Assembly (NCBI RefSeq): GCF_900890705.1
Contig: NZ_CAAHFH010000001.1
Span: 1,054,001 to 1,118,000, forward strand
Reading direction: 5' to 3'
Length of the DNA stretch: 64,000 bases
Source: Pontiella sulfatireligans
Lineage (GTDB): Bacteria > Verrucomicrobiota > Kiritimatiellia > Kiritimatiellales > Pontiellaceae
Under the pieces are notes generated by a model that saw only the letters and a program-made list of their open reading frames with translations, did no database searches and was not told the origin of the DNA. Position numbers and translations under genes: made by a program. This document shows positions 53,001 through 61,571 of the stretch, piece after piece; the stretch's first letter is position 1; each line of letters opens with the position of its first letter.

Positions 53001-53145
53001 TAAAATCCACCGCCTCTGCGCCGGGCTGATCATTCAACTGAAACTTCCAGGCATCGTTAAAGTTTAAGCGCTCGCCAACGCACCAATGTGCGACCACAGA
53101 AAGCAGTGCAAAAAGGACTGCAAACTTCAATCTTGTATATTTCAT
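50083..53145 (-). CDS. GH2 beta-galactosidase-family enzyme with C-terminal carbohydrate-binding part
   Basis: Secreted GH2 enzyme of 1020 residues. Order: signal peptide (to about 24); sugar-binding jelly roll (about 27-175; LPHDWSIEGEF, GIGWYRKTV, VFMNSTVWVNGRKLG); Ig-like domain (to about 285); TIM barrel (about 290-600) with acid/base E415 in IYSVGNETHG and probable nucleophile E476 in VFIGTENPHTW; further Ig-like domains (VWVYSNCDEVELFLNGRSLG); a chitobiase-like segment (VFYTTDGSEPG, about 850); and a CBM6/35-like module at the end (about 890-1020; GSGFIEWYFENDRAEGEF). It should remove a terminal beta-linked sugar, most often galactose. The AAGGAG ribosome site is about 10 bases upstream. 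It follows the GH29 gene by 21 bases. Confidence 0.93.
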   Translation of the reverse strand: MKYTRLKFAVLFALLSVVAHWCVGERLNFNDAWKFQLNDQPGAEAVDFNDAGWRTLYLPHDWSIEGEFDKDNPMTDRCGYLPAGIGWYRKTVPVSNDWKGKDVELSFDGVFMNSTVWVNGRKLGFRPYGWVSFGYDISDEVNSSATITIAVRVDNDKQPSARWYTGSGIYANTWLNIREKVHVPTSVIFVRTENNEDVLVDTEVVNKGRATLAGELVSTVMSPSGAVLASQSESFKLKSGRQEKFQQKIRLQDPALWSLEEPNLHTLVTQLKVGREIMDMVETRFGVRNVQWKPETGMWLNGKNVKLQGVCNHQDAGALGAAVPDKILRYRIQQLKDMGCNAIRTAHNAQTPQFYDMCDEIGILVMDEFFDGWLKKADEDYGAHAFDTWWKRDLSDLIRRDRNHPSVVIYSVGNETHGEVGKEMVELCHQLDDTRPVTSGNCEPQEMDVYGVNGGSEAKNFFDDLDTGGKVFIGTENPHTWHNRGFYRTQMWYRDTYEGKKGRRTAHYYPNLTMSEIFTYDWTDGSERTHARQTLRSDYDNSSISVTVRHNIQKLRDIPEFAGSFRWTGSDYLGEARYHGGWPFKSFSGGAIDMANFEKDLYYLYQSQWAIEPMIHILPHWSHPTLIPGIEVPVWVYSNCDEVELFLNGRSLGKQEPGKRHTDMQCEWMVGWKPGELSAVGYVDGAAVQEDIMRTAKAPAQIQLSVDGEPLADAARDIVQVRVASVDDTGTFYPYGENRTYFHVIGSGKVRALDNGSPLDVEKYFEAESRIGFFGLTRAYIESTDAEGDVALLASSILGEKRQVTSSKVTIDTKLLVLRGGLPQSDVQVFYTTDGSEPGKESSLYDEPFEVSLGTTVKALFVLNGKPIHLMEERFGQNEGFSFHAVEGVAVAAGEQAEDARFENAKISKEGSGFNGKGFVEFNEASAGSGFIEWYFENDRAEGEFDLVIRYSAAGTPNKEQRATLTVNGREEQLVLSTTGKYRKKWAVVKIKTVLQAGANYIRISPVEDTELSVDELTVK

Positions 53146-53166
53146 TTTAAATCAGCTCCTTATTCT

Positions 53167-54768
53167 TCAAAGTTGCATCGGCACGATGGTGTTCTTTCCC
53201 GCCAACACTCGGTGCTCCAGTTTCCCCCCGACCGATATCCTGAACGCCAGCGCCCAGTCGTTGGGCAGATTTTTCGGCAACTCAATTTCCAGCAGATCCG
53301 CCGTCCGGGTAAAGGGAACCTCCCCATGACCGATAAGTTCAATGCCAGTGATTTTGTTTTTTGAGGAAACCTTCGTCTTATCGCCCAACGAATGGATCAC
53401 CGTCTTACCCCCCGTTGGAAGGTCGAGCTGGATGGCATACAGGGTGTTGCCCTTTGCGGTGAACCGGATATCCGTTGCATCAAACTTTGAGGTGTCCGGC
53501 TGAGTCGGTCGGGCTTCTTTGCCATAGGCATAATGAAAAGGAATTGTACAATCCTCTTCCTGCGAGAAAACCGGGTCGATATGGCCTTCTGCATAAACAA
53601 TCCATGGACGGGTGCTGTAGATCGCTTCGCCGTTCTGGCCTAACCACATTCCAATGCCTTCCAGCAAATCAATCTGTCCCTGGTCAAACGAGCCGTCCGA
53701 ACGCGGATTCATGGATAGCAGCAGGCCGCCATTCCGAGCCACTAGATCAGCCAAACGCACCACCACATCGCGCGGTTTCTTATATTCGATGCCATACCAC
53801 CACGGCCAGTCGCACCAGCCTATGCCCGAGGGCGTGTCATCTTCCCATGGCCAATCCACGAAACCGGGACGATGGGCCCCGTTTTCATAGGAATAGATTC
53901 CGAAATTGGTGCCGAAATTGCCTTTGTTGTGAACCGCCACTTCCTTGTTTTCTGACAGGCCCATATTGAAATAATACGCGAGTATCTCTTCCGTTCCGAA
54001 GCCGCCCCCTCCACCATCGAACCAAAGCATGTCCGGCTTGTACTTATCGATGACTTCATAGGTCAGTGCCTTGCGGTTTTTTATGAAGCGTTCCTTCGGC
54101 CCTAGGAACCAGTAATAATCCTCGCTCGCAGGATCGAGAAGATCCACTCCCGTCACGCCAGCAGCAGTTAGCCTTTTCCTCTTCCCTTGGAATTGCTGGT
54201 AGGTCCGTGCATGGTGAAACGTGGCGATGGTCTTGAGATCACGTTCCTCAAAAGCTTTCAGTATTTCGCCTAGAAGATCACGTTTGGGCCCTGTCGTTCC
54301 TGCTGAATGCGGCGTGATGGCAGAGTCCCACATGGCATAGCCGTCATGGTGAATGGCGCAGATGCCCGCATATTTTGCGCCCGATCGCTTTACCAGATCC
54401 GCCCATGATTCCGGATCAAATTTGGATGCCGTAAAATCTTTACACAGATCCCGGTATCCAGCCCCCGTGGTAATGGAACCATAGCGTTTTTCAAAAGATT
54501 TCCGTCGCGCTTCCGTTGGATCGGGGTGGTATATGCCCTGGTAGCAGGTTGCATAGTAATTCCCCCAGTTGGCATATGGATTGTCTTTCCATGCCCCGGC
54601 TTCCGAATAAGGTCCCCAGTGGGCGTAGATTCCAAACTTGGCATCCAGGGCCCAATCCGGGTTTTCGTGCTGACGAAGCGAATCCCAGTTCGCTTCGTAT
54701 GTAGTCGTGGCGCACCCCGCCATTAGCAAGCAACTCGCCAGCACCACCATCCTCGGTATTATTTTCAT
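53167..54768 (-). CDS. GH29 alpha-L-fucosidase, lipoprotein
   Basis: Alpha-L-fucosidase of 533 residues acting by retention on terminal alpha-L-fucose. A lipobox (LLMAGC, C19) predicts membrane anchoring. The GH29 core shows AKFGIYAHWGPYSEAGAW, ICAIHHDGYAMWDS and the nucleophile D251 in DMLWFDGGGG; GLLLSMNPRSDGS ends the barrel, followed by the usual beta-sandwich. Its ATG overlaps the stop of the sulfatase above by 4 bases, so fucose desulfation and release are probably made together. With the two GH95 enzymes this gives three fucosidase-type genes in the run, a strong hint of a fucose-rich substrate. Confidence 0.94.
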   Translation of the reverse strand: MKIIPRMVVLASCLLMAGCATTTYEANWDSLRQHENPDWALDAKFGIYAHWGPYSEAGAWKDNPYANWGNYYATCYQGIYHPDPTEARRKSFEKRYGSITTGAGYRDLCKDFTASKFDPESWADLVKRSGAKYAGICAIHHDGYAMWDSAITPHSAGTTGPKRDLLGEILKAFEERDLKTIATFHHARTYQQFQGKRKRLTAAGVTGVDLLDPASEDYYWFLGPKERFIKNRKALTYEVIDKYKPDMLWFDGGGGGFGTEEILAYYFNMGLSENKEVAVHNKGNFGTNFGIYSYENGAHRPGFVDWPWEDDTPSGIGWCDWPWWYGIEYKKPRDVVVRLADLVARNGGLLLSMNPRSDGSFDQGQIDLLEGIGMWLGQNGEAIYSTRPWIVYAEGHIDPVFSQEEDCTIPFHYAYGKEARPTQPDTSKFDATDIRFTAKGNTLYAIQLDLPTGGKTVIHSLGDKTKVSSKNKITGIELIGHGEVPFTRTADLLEIELPKNLPNDWALAFRISVGGKLEHRVLAGKNTIVPMQL

Positions 54769-56216
54769 TGCTCATCCTTTTTTCGCGTTCTCTTTCTTTT
54801 ACCCTTGGATGGCATGTTTTGCGTCTGATTCATATCTGGGCGCTTGGGGCCTTCGTCGAAAAAGCGGGCATTGTTGCCGATCTGGTTGTAGTCGCCGATA
54901 TCGGCGCGCGCTTTCTGAGCAACCTTCAGCAAACGGTCAACCACTTCAGGATGTTGCTCCGCCACATCCGTGGTTTCGCCGATGTCTTCTTCCAAATCGT
55001 AGAGCTGCGGTGAAGGAATCGCATCCAAATCGCGTCCGCGATAGTTTTTCGCGAGGCCTTTGTCCTGCAGCCAGGGAGCGTCTTTGGATCGTTGAAGGAT
55101 CAGTTTCCATTTGCCTGAACGAACGGCCTGTAAGTGCGTATCATAATAGAAGTAACGTTCTTTTACCGGGGTCTCGCTCACCTCGCCCGTCATCAGCGGC
55201 TTGAGGTTTTTCCCGTCGATGGTGCGGTCTGTCGGAACCTGAGCACCAGCAAAGGCGGCAAAGGTCGGCAGCATGTCCAGTTCGCGGATCATTCCGTCGA
55301 CCACCTTTCCGGTAGGAACGGTTCCGGGGGCACGGGCGATGAACGGCGTGCGGACGCCGCCTTCCCAGGTCTCGCATTTATAACCGCGCAGCGGCCCTGC
55401 TTCACCCGACTCTTCCGGGCCGGTCCACAGCGGCCACGGGCCATTGTCGCTGGCAATGATGACGATGGTTTTTTCGTCGAGCCCGAGCTCTTTCACCTTG
55501 TCGAAAACGCGGCCGATATTCCAGTCGAGCTCTTCAATCACGTCCCCATAGATACCGTTGGCACTTTTGCCTTTAAACTGCGCGGTTGCATCGAGCGGCT
55601 CGTGCGGCATGGCATGGGCGAGATATAGGAAGAAAGGTTTGTCTTTGTTCTCTTCGATGAACTGCAGCGCATGATCCGTATAACGTTGCGTCAACTCTGC
55701 CAGCGGAATCTGCTGGATTTTTTTGCCGTTCTCAAAAAGCTCGCCTTTACAGCCGCCGGGACGGCCGTAGTAATAGTCGAATCCAAAGATGTCGGGCGTC
55801 AGTCCCTTCGTAAACCCCCTTCTGTTATTTCCGTTCAGATCCCATTTCCCGATGCAGGCGGAGACATAGCCCGCCGGTTTCAACACCCGAGGAATCATCA
55901 CTTCCTGCGAATGAACAGCGGGGTGATGCCCCTTCTTATTTTTGGCTTCCGCCACGCGCATGGTATAGGTGCCAGTCATGATCGCCGTGCGCGACGGCCC
56001 GCAAACCGGATGTGTATAGAACGAAGTAAACCGCGTTCCCTCTTCGGCCATTTTATCCATTACAGGCGTTCGGTTTTTCTCCGATCCAAAGCAACCCAAA
56101 TCGCCGTATCCCATATCATCCATCAGAATAAAAATCATATTGGGTTTCTCAGGGGCCTTTGCGAAAGACGAAACCTGCACGAGCAGAATGACGGTCATGA
56201 TCAGTAGTTTTTTCAT
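54765..56216 (-). CDS. Sulfatase (family S1), secreted
   Basis: Secreted sulfatase of 483 residues with signal peptide to about A19, FILMDDMGYGDLG, CGPSR at C72, GKWDLNGNNRR and IASDNGPW. The GKWH histidine is an aspartate here. The tail is strongly basic (KGKRKRTRKK). The segment SFYTHPVCGPSRTAIMTGTY with MRVAEAKNKKGHHP is closely matched by the sulfatase fragment at 61560-61871, so the two are near paralogues. It overlaps the GH29 gene by 4 bases and lies 35 bases after the GH43/GH117-like gene. The placement suggests action on fucose sulfate, which is inference from context only. Confidence 0.94.
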   Translation of the reverse strand: MKKLLIMTVILLVQVSSFAKAPEKPNMIFILMDDMGYGDLGCFGSEKNRTPVMDKMAEEGTRFTSFYTHPVCGPSRTAIMTGTYTMRVAEAKNKKGHHPAVHSQEVMIPRVLKPAGYVSACIGKWDLNGNNRRGFTKGLTPDIFGFDYYYGRPGGCKGELFENGKKIQQIPLAELTQRYTDHALQFIEENKDKPFFLYLAHAMPHEPLDATAQFKGKSANGIYGDVIEELDWNIGRVFDKVKELGLDEKTIVIIASDNGPWPLWTGPEESGEAGPLRGYKCETWEGGVRTPFIARAPGTVPTGKVVDGMIRELDMLPTFAAFAGAQVPTDRTIDGKNLKPLMTGEVSETPVKERYFYYDTHLQAVRSGKWKLILQRSKDAPWLQDKGLAKNYRGRDLDAIPSPQLYDLEEDIGETTDVAEQHPEVVDRLLKVAQKARADIGDYNQIGNNARFFDEGPKRPDMNQTQNMPSKGKRKRTRKKDEQ

Positions 56217-56251
56217 AGGGTGTTCCTTCGTAAATAAATCAGTGATCCAGC

Positions 56252-57268
56252 TTACTCCTCGGGCCAGACAAATTCCATTCGATGCAGCCCGACGCGCTTA
56301 CTTTTCTGGGAAACGCCCCAGGTCGGTCTGAACCCTTTGTTTCCTTCTTCGAAATCGGGACGATAAATGCTGGGTGCCTTCGGAGTGGTTAACTTGTACA
56401 CCGCTTTAAAATCTACTCCGTTTGTAGAATGCATATAGCGTAGCGGCCCACGGGATGTGGCCAACGATCCGATCCCACCATCTTCTGTTTTCCAAACAAC
56501 CCCTTCATGCCCTCGATGAAGGACTTTGTTTAATTTGGTGTAAGGACCTTCGGGGCGTTCAGCAGTCGCAGCTAAAAGAAAGGTATTGCCAAACGTACGA
56601 CGCGGATTTTCTACCGTCCCTGAATTCGGATTTCCTTTATAGTACATCCATATTTTGCCTTCTTTGACGATAAAGATGGTGTCATCGACGATTATGCCGT
56701 CCGGTGTTCCCGGAGTCAGACTCGGTTTAATAACCGGATTATTCCCCAGCTTTTTCCATGGCCCATCCGGCGAATCCGAAACCGCCATGCCGATTGCGCT
56801 GGTATACTTATCATGATCAGGAAATGGCAGCTTTGATGCCGTATAGCCCAGATAGTACTTTCCCTTATAAACCAATATATTGGGTGTATATACGCCGGCA
56901 TCATCCCAGCATCCGGCATCTCCACGCGGAAGACATTCTCCACGCTCTTCCCATTGGTGCCCGTCCGGGCTGGTTGCGTACCAAACAGAACCCGCCGCCC
57001 CTTCAGGGAATGAAGACTGATCCTTATAAACTTTTGTGTACCAGATATAATATTTTCCATTGACGCGAATAATGTCGCTTGAATCCCGTCGAAGAAATCC
57101 TTTCTCCGGCATGAGAGGTTCTTTCAGTACGATCTCAAGAGTTTTTTCAGAAGGCACCTTTGTGTCGACAGGCTCAAGCGAACTCCAATATTTACCATCA
57201 AATTTTTGCTGCCCGATTACGGGAATAGAAAGGAGCAGAACAGTCGTTATCAAAATAAATTTATTCAT
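56252..57268 (-). CDS. Five-bladed beta-propeller glycosidase (GH43/GH117-like)
   Basis: Secreted 338-residue propeller protein with a signal peptide to about Q20 and an AAAGGGA ribosome site. Blades are marked by FLRRDSSDIIRVNGKYYIWY, SVWYATSPDGHQWEE, DDAGVYTPNILVYKGKYYLG, AVSDSPDGPWKKLG and KIWMYYKG. The RRDxSDVI start and overall size recall GH117 (3,6-anhydro-L-galactosidase of agar breakdown) and related GH43-like proteins; I cannot decide between them. If GH117, it would point to an agar- or porphyran-type galactan. It sits between the GH116-like gene (49-base gap) and a sulfatase (35-base gap). Confidence 0.75.
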   Translation of the reverse strand: MNKFILITTVLLLSIPVIGQQKFDGKYWSSLEPVDTKVPSEKTLEIVLKEPLMPEKGFLRRDSSDIIRVNGKYYIWYTKVYKDQSSFPEGAAGSVWYATSPDGHQWEERGECLPRGDAGCWDDAGVYTPNILVYKGKYYLGYTASKLPFPDHDKYTSAIGMAVSDSPDGPWKKLGNNPVIKPSLTPGTPDGIIVDDTIFIVKEGKIWMYYKGNPNSGTVENPRRTFGNTFLLAATAERPEGPYTKLNKVLHRGHEGVVWKTEDGGIGSLATSRGPLRYMHSTNGVDFKAVYKLTTPKAPSIYRPDFEEGNKGFRPTWGVSQKSKRVGLHRMEFVWPEE

Positions 57269-57317
57269 CGCATTTTCCCTTTATAAAAACAGCCTCATCC
57301 GTTGTGAAACAGATCAG

Positions 57318-59849
57318 CTATCTATTCACTTGTACCTTATCCCCAGCCTTCAAGGAGAGATCGCGTCCAACGGTTTTTTCGCCGATCACCAGTTCGGTCA
57401 AATTCAGCTCTCCGGAAAACAGCTGCAATTGCATGGAACCATCTGCCATGGTCTCCAGCACTCCGTTTGCGGTCGGCGTGTAGAACGGCAGGCGGTACGG
57501 AGCCAATTGCTTTGGATCAAACGACAACCGTTTATCAACGGCAGAATAATTCTGCCCCGTCATGGCCAGCGGGAAGGACCAGAACATGAGGTGGCGGTCG
57601 TAATGCGAGTTGCAATATGGGCCGCCATCCCATGCGGTGTACATGCCGGTATAGTTCCACTGATCGTTCCAGTTCCGACTCCAGTTTTTGACCATGTTTT
57701 CCGTTTGACTCAGGCTATGTTTCATATCCTCGTTGCCAAGGAAAAAATTCAGCCCCGACCACGTGACGTTGGCAATCTGCCAAATGGTGTCATCCTTCGT
57801 GCGGCCGTTCGGGTCTGCCCCGTTTTGGGTATCCACCAACATACGCAGGCCATATGGCGTATTCGCGTATTCTTCCTCCATTGCCAGATGCGACTTCAGC
57901 GTATCGGCAGGCACAACCTCCCCGAGCCCCAGAATGTAGGCCCACAGCTGACCATACAGAACATCCGTATGGATCATATCGGACCGGCCTTTTTTCTCAT
58001 CCCAATAACACGGATAAAAAGAGCCGTTCCACAGCTTTTCAGAAAGGGTTTTTCGTGCCAGCCTCAGATTCTCTTCGCACTGGTCGACAAAGGCGTGATC
58101 GCCCTTCATTGTCCCCATGGAAATGGCGGACTTCAAGCCTGCGATATGCATGACGCCATTATAGCCAAGCACACTGTATTTATCGAACCCGGAGAGGTCG
58201 TAGGTGCACTTCATATGATTAGGTAGTCCGAACTGTTGCGAGCGTTCAATCTGCCATTCAACAGCCCGTTTGACGTGCGGCCACATTTCATTGAAAAACA
58301 CCTCGTCCCCCGTCCATTGATAAATCATCTGAACAGCGAAAATAAACACCGGACTGCAGTCGCCAAGAATACGGCTCCTGCCCGTCATCCGCGACCAGAT
58401 CTTTTCCGTCACATAGCCGTCTTCCTGTTGAATCGGTCCAAAATCCCGAATAATCTGTTTTTCCAGCTCCGGGAAGAAAAACATAAACGGCAGCGCGCGC
58501 GCCAGCGTCACATGAATCGGCTCGATGTTCGGGCAGGAAAACGATTCCCATTGGTAATATTTTCCATCCTTACCCCAAAGACCGATTTTTGCAATATTGG
58601 ACGCACCGTTCACTAATGCATCCTGAAACCATTTTGGCAGCGAGTTATCAAAACAGGCACGCTGCCATTCGAGCAGGTCTGACCAGGTTTCCGGCAATCG
58701 GCCTAAAACCGTCTTGGCCACATCACTGCTGCTCTCGAACAGATTGCTGTAATAGTTTCCTTTAATTGGAAAATTCTCCCTAGACGAAAGGCGATCCGGG
58801 AAATACCAGGCCATGGCAATGGTAATGACACGCGTCTGCCCCGGCTCGATGCGAGCCGATGCGCTGATGACGCCATAGTTTGCTTTTGATACCACCGACG
58901 TGAATTGGCCGTCCTCTTCAAAATCTGCCCATACGTCGGAAACGGAACCTCCGGTGCCATACGTAACCTTATCCGCACCTGTCGCGGCAAAGGTCATACT
59001 CCCGTGAGTCAGCCCCGGCTTCGAACGGGTTAACGTCAATCCTTCCCCTGCTGAGTACGTGCCGCCAATCGAATTGGGCATGTTGAACAAGAAGGAGGCA
59101 TCCATCGGTTCGCGAGTTGGATTGCGCAATTCCAGGCTGAACAAAACACAGGGCGTTGCAGACCGCGCGGCATCCCGTATCCGAAATTCTGAATAGGCGT
59201 AGAGCGTTGCTTCCAGCGACAGGCAGTCATCACTGAAAGCCAATCGAGACACCGGATAGGCTCCAGAATAGTTGATGCGCTGCACAGAAGGAAGTTGATC
59301 TTTTAACGGTGCCGTCCTGAGTGCGACGGCCACCGGAGACCCTGCAGCCCCTTTGACTCGAAGCCCCATAAATGCATCATCGACATGCGTCTTCTTCCCG
59401 GGAGTGAATACCTCTTCAAGGCCTTCAAAGCTATCCAGCTTATCCTTGCCCTTCTTCTTTTTTCCGGCATTGAACGGCATGTTGTTAAAGATATTCCAAT
59501 CCCGCAAACGGCCATCGGCGCGCAGCTCCACCGTCCCGGCACCTATGCCTCCCAGCGGAACGGATGACCGGATTCCGGACGGAGGATTGACAGCTTTACC
59601 CTCTTCGAGCAGATGGAGATACTCAAACTCTTTCTTCGCAAACCACTTGTCGTCGGTCTCCACATAAAAAATGGGCTTAACGGTCGCATACTTGATTTCC
59701 ATATCGCTGGAAACCGTTCCGGAATTCCCGAACCTCAACTGCTTCGAAAAATCATTCCATGAAACCGGTTGGCTTTTAACGGATGCGATAGACGTCAGGT
59801 GGCTACAAAGTGCGAAAGCGATTATTAGAATATACGTTATTCGATTCAT
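57318..59849 (-). CDS. GH116-like glycoside hydrolase
   Basis: Secreted protein of 843 residues resembling GH116 (bile-acid beta-glucosidase/GBA2 type): the N-terminal signature SVPLGGIGAGTVELRADGR with DWNIFNN (about 90-120), a beta-sandwich to about 400, and an (alpha/alpha)6 barrel (about 405-790; NGASNIAKIGLWGKDG, LGDCSPVFIFAVQM, TIWQIANVTWSGLNFFLG). Known members cleave beta-glucosides or beta-xylosides; members from marine bacteria have varied substrates, so beta-glucose is not certain. A signal peptide ends near A22, and GAGGGA precedes the ATG. It follows the heparan-sulfamidase-like sulfatase by 29 bases. Confidence 0.87.
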   Translation of the reverse strand: MNRITYILIIAFALCSHLTSIASVKSQPVSWNDFSKQLRFGNSGTVSSDMEIKYATVKPIFYVETDDKWFAKKEFEYLHLLEEGKAVNPPSGIRSSVPLGGIGAGTVELRADGRLRDWNIFNNMPFNAGKKKKGKDKLDSFEGLEEVFTPGKKTHVDDAFMGLRVKGAAGSPVAVALRTAPLKDQLPSVQRINYSGAYPVSRLAFSDDCLSLEATLYAYSEFRIRDAARSATPCVLFSLELRNPTREPMDASFLFNMPNSIGGTYSAGEGLTLTRSKPGLTHGSMTFAATGADKVTYGTGGSVSDVWADFEEDGQFTSVVSKANYGVISASARIEPGQTRVITIAMAWYFPDRLSSRENFPIKGNYYSNLFESSSDVAKTVLGRLPETWSDLLEWQRACFDNSLPKWFQDALVNGASNIAKIGLWGKDGKYYQWESFSCPNIEPIHVTLARALPFMFFFPELEKQIIRDFGPIQQEDGYVTEKIWSRMTGRSRILGDCSPVFIFAVQMIYQWTGDEVFFNEMWPHVKRAVEWQIERSQQFGLPNHMKCTYDLSGFDKYSVLGYNGVMHIAGLKSAISMGTMKGDHAFVDQCEENLRLARKTLSEKLWNGSFYPCYWDEKKGRSDMIHTDVLYGQLWAYILGLGEVVPADTLKSHLAMEEEYANTPYGLRMLVDTQNGADPNGRTKDDTIWQIANVTWSGLNFFLGNEDMKHSLSQTENMVKNWSRNWNDQWNYTGMYTAWDGGPYCNSHYDRHLMFWSFPLAMTGQNYSAVDKRLSFDPKQLAPYRLPFYTPTANGVLETMADGSMQLQLFSGELNLTELVIGEKTVGRDLSLKAGDKVQVNR

Positions 59850-59878
59850 TCTTTTCCCTCTAATTCCCTTTTTCTATC

Positions 59879-61351
59879 TCAGCGGGGGCCGGGATCATTA
59901 ATCAGGTTCGCTTGAGTGCTTTTGCCGGGATAGTCGAAGTCCCCTTTAGGGCGCGCACCTTTAATCAGTACTGCATTGGTAATCCGATCGCTTTTATCCG
60001 GGGTGGCATCTTTCAATACCGGAACCGTGTCGCCGGTACGCTGCTGCCATTCGTCCATTGCCGCCTGCATCTCTTTGAGCACCTGACTGTACTCCGGGTT
60101 GCCGGCCAGATTGGCAAACTGATTCGGATCATTGCTCAGTTTAAACAACTCCTCGGAAGGACGCGGCTGAAGTATGGAATCCATCTGCTCAGGTTTTAAT
60201 TTTCCGGCGTTGGCCAATTCAAAATAGGGAATGCCCGGATCATCGCGACCGCTGCTATGAAATTGGATCAGTTCGGGGTGGGCATTGCGGATGTACACAT
60301 AGTCGCCTTTTCGCACCATGCGCTCGTGTCCGATATGCCCGTGCCAGTTATGCTCTCCAAATACAAACTCCCGAGTCCGGGTTGTCGGATCTTTCAGAAG
60401 CGGTTCAAAGCTCACCCCCTGGAAATTAACCGGGGACTTCAGTCCAGCCGCTTCAATCAGGGAGGGCGCAACGTCAATGGAGCTGACCAACGATTCACAA
60501 ACCTGACCGCCTTTGACTTTGGCCGGCCAGTTCACGACAAACGGTGTTTTCAAACCGCTGTCATACAGACGGACCTTACAACGCGGGAAAGCACGGGCGT
60601 TATCGGCCATCACAATGATGCAGGTGTTTTCATAAACGCCCTGCTTTTTCAGTTCATCGACGACCAAACCGATATACCGGTCAAACCGCTGAATCTCATC
60701 ATAATACTTCGCCAGGTCATCACGCATTTCCGGACAATCATACAAGTAAGGCGGCACCACCACCTCTTCACGCGTATGCGGCTTTCCATCTTTATCCGGA
60801 TTCCAGCCACGGTGCGCATCGTGCGCGGCAAACCACATAAAGAACGGCTTGTCTTTGGGACGCTCCTGCAACACCTGAACCCAGAAATCCTCGCCCCCCG
60901 CACCTGTTTTCTTTTCCTTCGTGAACGTAAAGCCGCGTTTGGGTTCTTTGCCCAGATGCCATTTGCCCGATTGCGCCGTATAGTATCCCGCGTTCTTCAA
61001 CAACTCTGGAAAGACCACCTGCTCCGGGCCGAAATATTGGTACAGCTCCGGCGACCCTGCATTGTGCGGATAACGTCCTGTAATGATGCTGCACCGTGAA
61101 GGGCTGCACTGGCTCGTCGATAGATAGGCATTATCAAAGCGCATGCCCGTTGCGGCCAAAAGATCGACGTTCGGCGTACGGATCGTCGGATGTCCATAAC
61201 AGCCAAAATCCTCCTGTGAAATATCATCGCCAATGATGTACACAAAGTTCGGACGGCTGTCTTGGGCAGCAAGCTGAGTTGTAAATAAAAAGCTCAAGGC
61301 AACTAAAGCACTGCTTAGGAAACCGCTTCGTTTGATACGTTTAATTTTCAT
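59879..61351 (-). CDS. Sulfatase, N-sulfoglucosamine-sulfohydrolase-like (family S1)
   Basis: Secreted sulfatase of 490 residues. The signal peptide is preceded by a basic stretch (MKIKRIKRSG) and ends near A29. FVYIIGDDISQEDFGCYG carries the metal ligands, CSPSR gives C82, GKWHLGKEPKRGF and VMADNARAFPR follow. The GDDIS and TSQCSPSRCSIITGRYPHN segments are those of the heparan N-sulfatase-like group, which in marine bacteria also holds O-sulfatases. It is the first gene of the long hydrolase run; the AT-rich 90 bases upstream (61352-61437) probably contain its promoter, since what precedes it is pseudogene debris. Confidence 0.93.
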   Translation of the reverse strand: MKIKRIKRSGFLSSALVALSFLFTTQLAAQDSRPNFVYIIGDDISQEDFGCYGHPTIRTPNVDLLAATGMRFDNAYLSTSQCSPSRCSIITGRYPHNAGSPELYQYFGPEQVVFPELLKNAGYYTAQSGKWHLGKEPKRGFTFTKEKKTGAGGEDFWVQVLQERPKDKPFFMWFAAHDAHRGWNPDKDGKPHTREEVVVPPYLYDCPEMRDDLAKYYDEIQRFDRYIGLVVDELKKQGVYENTCIIVMADNARAFPRCKVRLYDSGLKTPFVVNWPAKVKGGQVCESLVSSIDVAPSLIEAAGLKSPVNFQGVSFEPLLKDPTTRTREFVFGEHNWHGHIGHERMVRKGDYVYIRNAHPELIQFHSSGRDDPGIPYFELANAGKLKPEQMDSILQPRPSEELFKLSNDPNQFANLAGNPEYSQVLKEMQAAMDEWQQRTGDTVPVLKDATPDKSDRITNAVLIKGARPKGDFDYPGKSTQANLINDPGPR

Positions 61352-61437
61352 TGTTTGATCTCTGCTTTTTTAATATTTGTTAAACTTTACAATAGGTCAC
61401 TTCTGTTTGGGCCAGTTTCATTTTTTATAAGAACTCT
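61352..61437 (-). promoter_or_regulatory. AT-rich leader of the long hydrolase run
   Basis: This stretch is much richer in A and T than the flanking genes and has several TATT/TTGT-like boxes on the minus strand, but I cannot pick a single -35/-10 pair. By position it should drive the genes from 61351 downward. Confidence 0.3.
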
Positions 61438-61571
61438 TTACGCAGATCCGTAGTAGCGAACTTCGAACAGCTTGATGGTTTCATGTCCCCAGGTTTCTTT
61501 TAGTTTCAAGCGTATAGCGGTTGCCTCGACGGGATTGAATTTCATGATCACCTTTCGGGTCATATTATTTT
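61438..61571 (-). pseudogene. Discoidin-like tail fragment
   Basis: The frame reads [20 protein letters not shown] then LKLKETWGHETIKLFEVRYY and stops at 61438. It matches the last 40 residues of the truncated FAD oxidoreductase at 30382 (NNRTRLIKFRFEKVEASAVR, LKETYGAANAKLFEVRCYE). Only the C-terminal tail remains, abutting the broken sulfatase in a different frame. Confidence 0.75.
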
